From NCBI GenBank assembly GCA_017883105.1, contig JADGOF010000153.1, forward strand, positions 1 to 5,956: a stretch of DNA of 5,956 nt, in the 5' to 3' direction. Positions within the stretch are counted from its first letter, which is position 1. Each line of letters begins with the position of its first letter. The notes under the pieces are model-generated. The model was not told where the DNA came from. It searched no databases and saw only the letters and a list, made by a program, of their open reading frames with translations. The translations under genes and the position numbers were made by a program. Positions 4,940 to 5,956 of the stretch are shown here, one piece after another. This DNA is from Acidimicrobiales bacterium (lineage in GTDB: Bacteria; Actinomycetota; Acidimicrobiia; Acidimicrobiales; RAAP-2).

Positions 4940-5179
4940 GTTCCGCAGGTGTTCGTGCCGTCCGGGGCAACGATCTCGCGCAATGACTGACCTTTGGCCC
5001 TGCTCCGGGCCGAGGGAATGGCCGACAATGTGCGGGTGAAGAACGCGCGGTCGGGCCTCCCTGCCGGACGGAATCACTGAAGTGATCGGTTCCCGTCGCG
5101 GCACGACCTGGGGACCATGGGGCACCGGAAGAGAAGGTGGGGCGTTCGCGTCCCGGTGCGGCTCGGAGGGAAATGCACT
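4940..5179. other. Intergenic stretch without a recognised gene
   Basis: Between the operator region and the kinase-like gene there is no coding frame resembling a known family. The only distinct element seen is the small inverted repeat ATCACT-GA-AGTGAT (5073-5086). Neither strand shows a tRNA-like fold or a clear terminator. The kinase-like gene's promoter should lie in here, but no convincing -35/-10 pair was identified. Confidence 0.4.
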
Positions 5180-5191
5180 GTGCAGGCGCAG

Positions 5192-5211
5192 ATCGACCCC
5201 TCTGGGTCGAT
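5192..5211 (+). promoter_or_regulatory. Perfect hairpin near the start of the kinase-like gene
   Basis: ATCGACCC-CTCT-GGGTCGAT: an 8-bp perfect stem with a 4-nt loop. It overlaps the in-frame ATG at 5210 by two bases and ends 25 nt before the ATG at 5237. If translation begins at 5237 it is a leader hairpin; if it begins at the GTG at 5180 it is coding. It could also be a DNA palindrome bound by a regulator. Confidence 0.45.
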
Positions 5212-5236
5212 GGCCTGTACCGACCGGGCCCGACGG

Positions 5237-5956
5237 ATGACCACGCAACCGCCCGACCCGCCGACTGTCAGCGAGGTGTCCGACGTCCTCGCACCGAGTT
5301 CTCTGGACAGCGCTTGTTTCGTCGACACCCATCTGTCACTGCTCGTCTTCGTCGGTGATCGCGTCTACAAGCTTCGAAAGGCCGTTCACTTCGGTTTTGT
5401 CGACTTCACGAGTCGCGAGGCTCGCGAGGCGGACTGCCACCGTGAGGTCGAGCTCAACCGACGTCTGGCTCCCGACGTCTACCTCGGGGTGATCGATATC
5501 CTCTCCGATGGGCGGCCCATCGACCACATGGTCGTGATGCGGCGACTTCCAGAAGAGTACCGCCTTGCCAACATGGTGCGCTCCGGAACAGCGCTGGACG
5601 AACACGTACGAGCCATCGGCCATCTGCTGGCGTCGTTCCATGCCGGCGCCTCCCGGTCGTCACGGATCGATCGCTCGGGGACACCCGAACGGCTCTACCG
5701 TTCGTGGGAGAGCCACTATTCAGAGACGGATCGGTTCAGGGGGTCCTTGCTCGACCCCGATGTCGACGCTGAGATCCGCCAGCTGGTCGGTCGGTACCTC
5801 CTCGGCAGAGACGACCTGCTCCTCCGTCGCATCCAGTTGGGCGCCATCTGTGACGGTCACGGCGATCTCCAGGCTGAGGATGTGTTCTGTCTGGAGGATG
5901 GGCCTCGAATTCTGGACTGCTTGGAATTCGACGACGAGCTCCGCTATGGAGACGTG
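5237..5956 (+). CDS. APH-like kinase domain of a bifunctional phosphotransferase/ATP-binding protein (3' end outside window)
   Basis: 240 residues are visible with no stop before the window edge. The sequence matches the N-terminal half of proteins annotated as bifunctional aminoglycoside phosphotransferase/ATP-binding protein: THLSLLVFVGDRVYKLRKAV with its ATP-site lysines (about 31-50), LNRRLAPDVYLGV (73-85), the catalytic loop GHGDLQAEDVFCLEDG (207-222, Asp210) and the metal-binding ILDCLEF with Asp227, then the family-typical YGDV. A C-terminal P-loop kinase domain is expected beyond the window. Despite the name, the family is widespread in actinobacteria and is not a known resistance factor; its substrate is unknown. 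Start choice is open: ATG 5237 gives the usual N-terminal length, ATG 5210 overlaps a hairpin, and GTG 5180 has the best Shine-Dalgarno (GGAGGG at 5165-5170, 9 nt upstream). It is divergent from the sulfur genes and probably unrelated to them. Confidence 0.85.
   Translation, partial: MTTQPPDPPTVSEVSDVLAPSSLDSACFVDTHLSLLVFVGDRVYKLRKAVHFGFVDFTSREAREADCHREVELNRRLAPDVYLGVIDILSDGRPIDHMVVMRRLPEEYRLANMVRSGTALDEHVRAIGHLLASFHAGASRSSRIDRSGTPERLYRSWESHYSETDRFRGSLLDPDVDAEIRQLVGRYLLGRDDLLLRRIQLGAICDGHGDLQAEDVFCLEDGPRILDCLEFDDELRYGDV

Noticed and set aside
4799..5332. A 177-codon minus-strand open frame across the operator region and kinase start
   Set aside because: Its Arg/Pro/His-rich translation resembles nothing known. 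It overlaps the well-supported rhodanese start, the operators and the start of the kinase-like gene.
5237..5956. Calling the right-edge gene an aminoglycoside resistance gene
   Set aside because: The match is to the broad actinobacterial phosphotransferase/ATP-binding family of unknown substrate, not to a characterised resistance enzyme.

Overview
This is a high-GC window that reads as an actinobacterial chromosome. The evidence is dense coding in all gene bodies, GTG as an apparent start, and a last gene that resembles the phosphotransferase/ATP-binding proteins common in Acidimicrobiia and other Actinomycetota. The lineage is an inference from gene style, not from a marker gene. No rRNA, tRNA, IS element or CRISPR array was seen.

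Layout. A minus-strand TusE/DsrC-like sulfur relay gene runs off the left edge (1-300), with a sulfide:quinone oxidoreductase-like flavoprotein gene just upstream of it (326-1570). Next, on the same strand, is a class I SAM methyltransferase with a METTL7/TMT1-like C-terminal signature (1696-2331). Divergent from it is a small CsoR-family repressor gene (2525-2794) with the cysteine pair but not the copper-ligand histidine, so it looks like a CstR-type persulfide sensor. Convergent with the repressor is a two-gene, ATGA-overlapped minus-strand unit: a single-domain rhodanese homologue whose catalytic cysteine position is phenylalanine (4537-4854), then a CoA-disulfide/persulfide reductase fused to an intact rhodanese domain (2873-4540). 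After an intergenic stretch, a plus-strand kinase-like gene (about 5237 onward) runs off the right edge and looks unrelated.

How it fits together. Two 18-bp inverted repeats of identical geometry (TATAC-N8-GTATA) occur in the window: one in the repressor/methyltransferase divergent region (2450-2467), one upstream of the rhodanese/reductase unit (4901-4918). They are the natural candidate operators of the repressor. The proposed picture is a reactive-sulfur response. Sulfide or persulfide is oxidised by the SQR-like enzyme, sulfane sulfur is carried or released by TusE and rhodanese domains, CoA persulfide is reduced by the CoADR-rhodanese fusion, and thiol or sulfide may be S-methylated. The parts belong to known families. 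The less usual elements are the cysteine-less rhodanese, the METTL7-like methyltransferase beside a CstR-type repressor, and a second inverted repeat 20 bp from the operator with nearly the same spacer.
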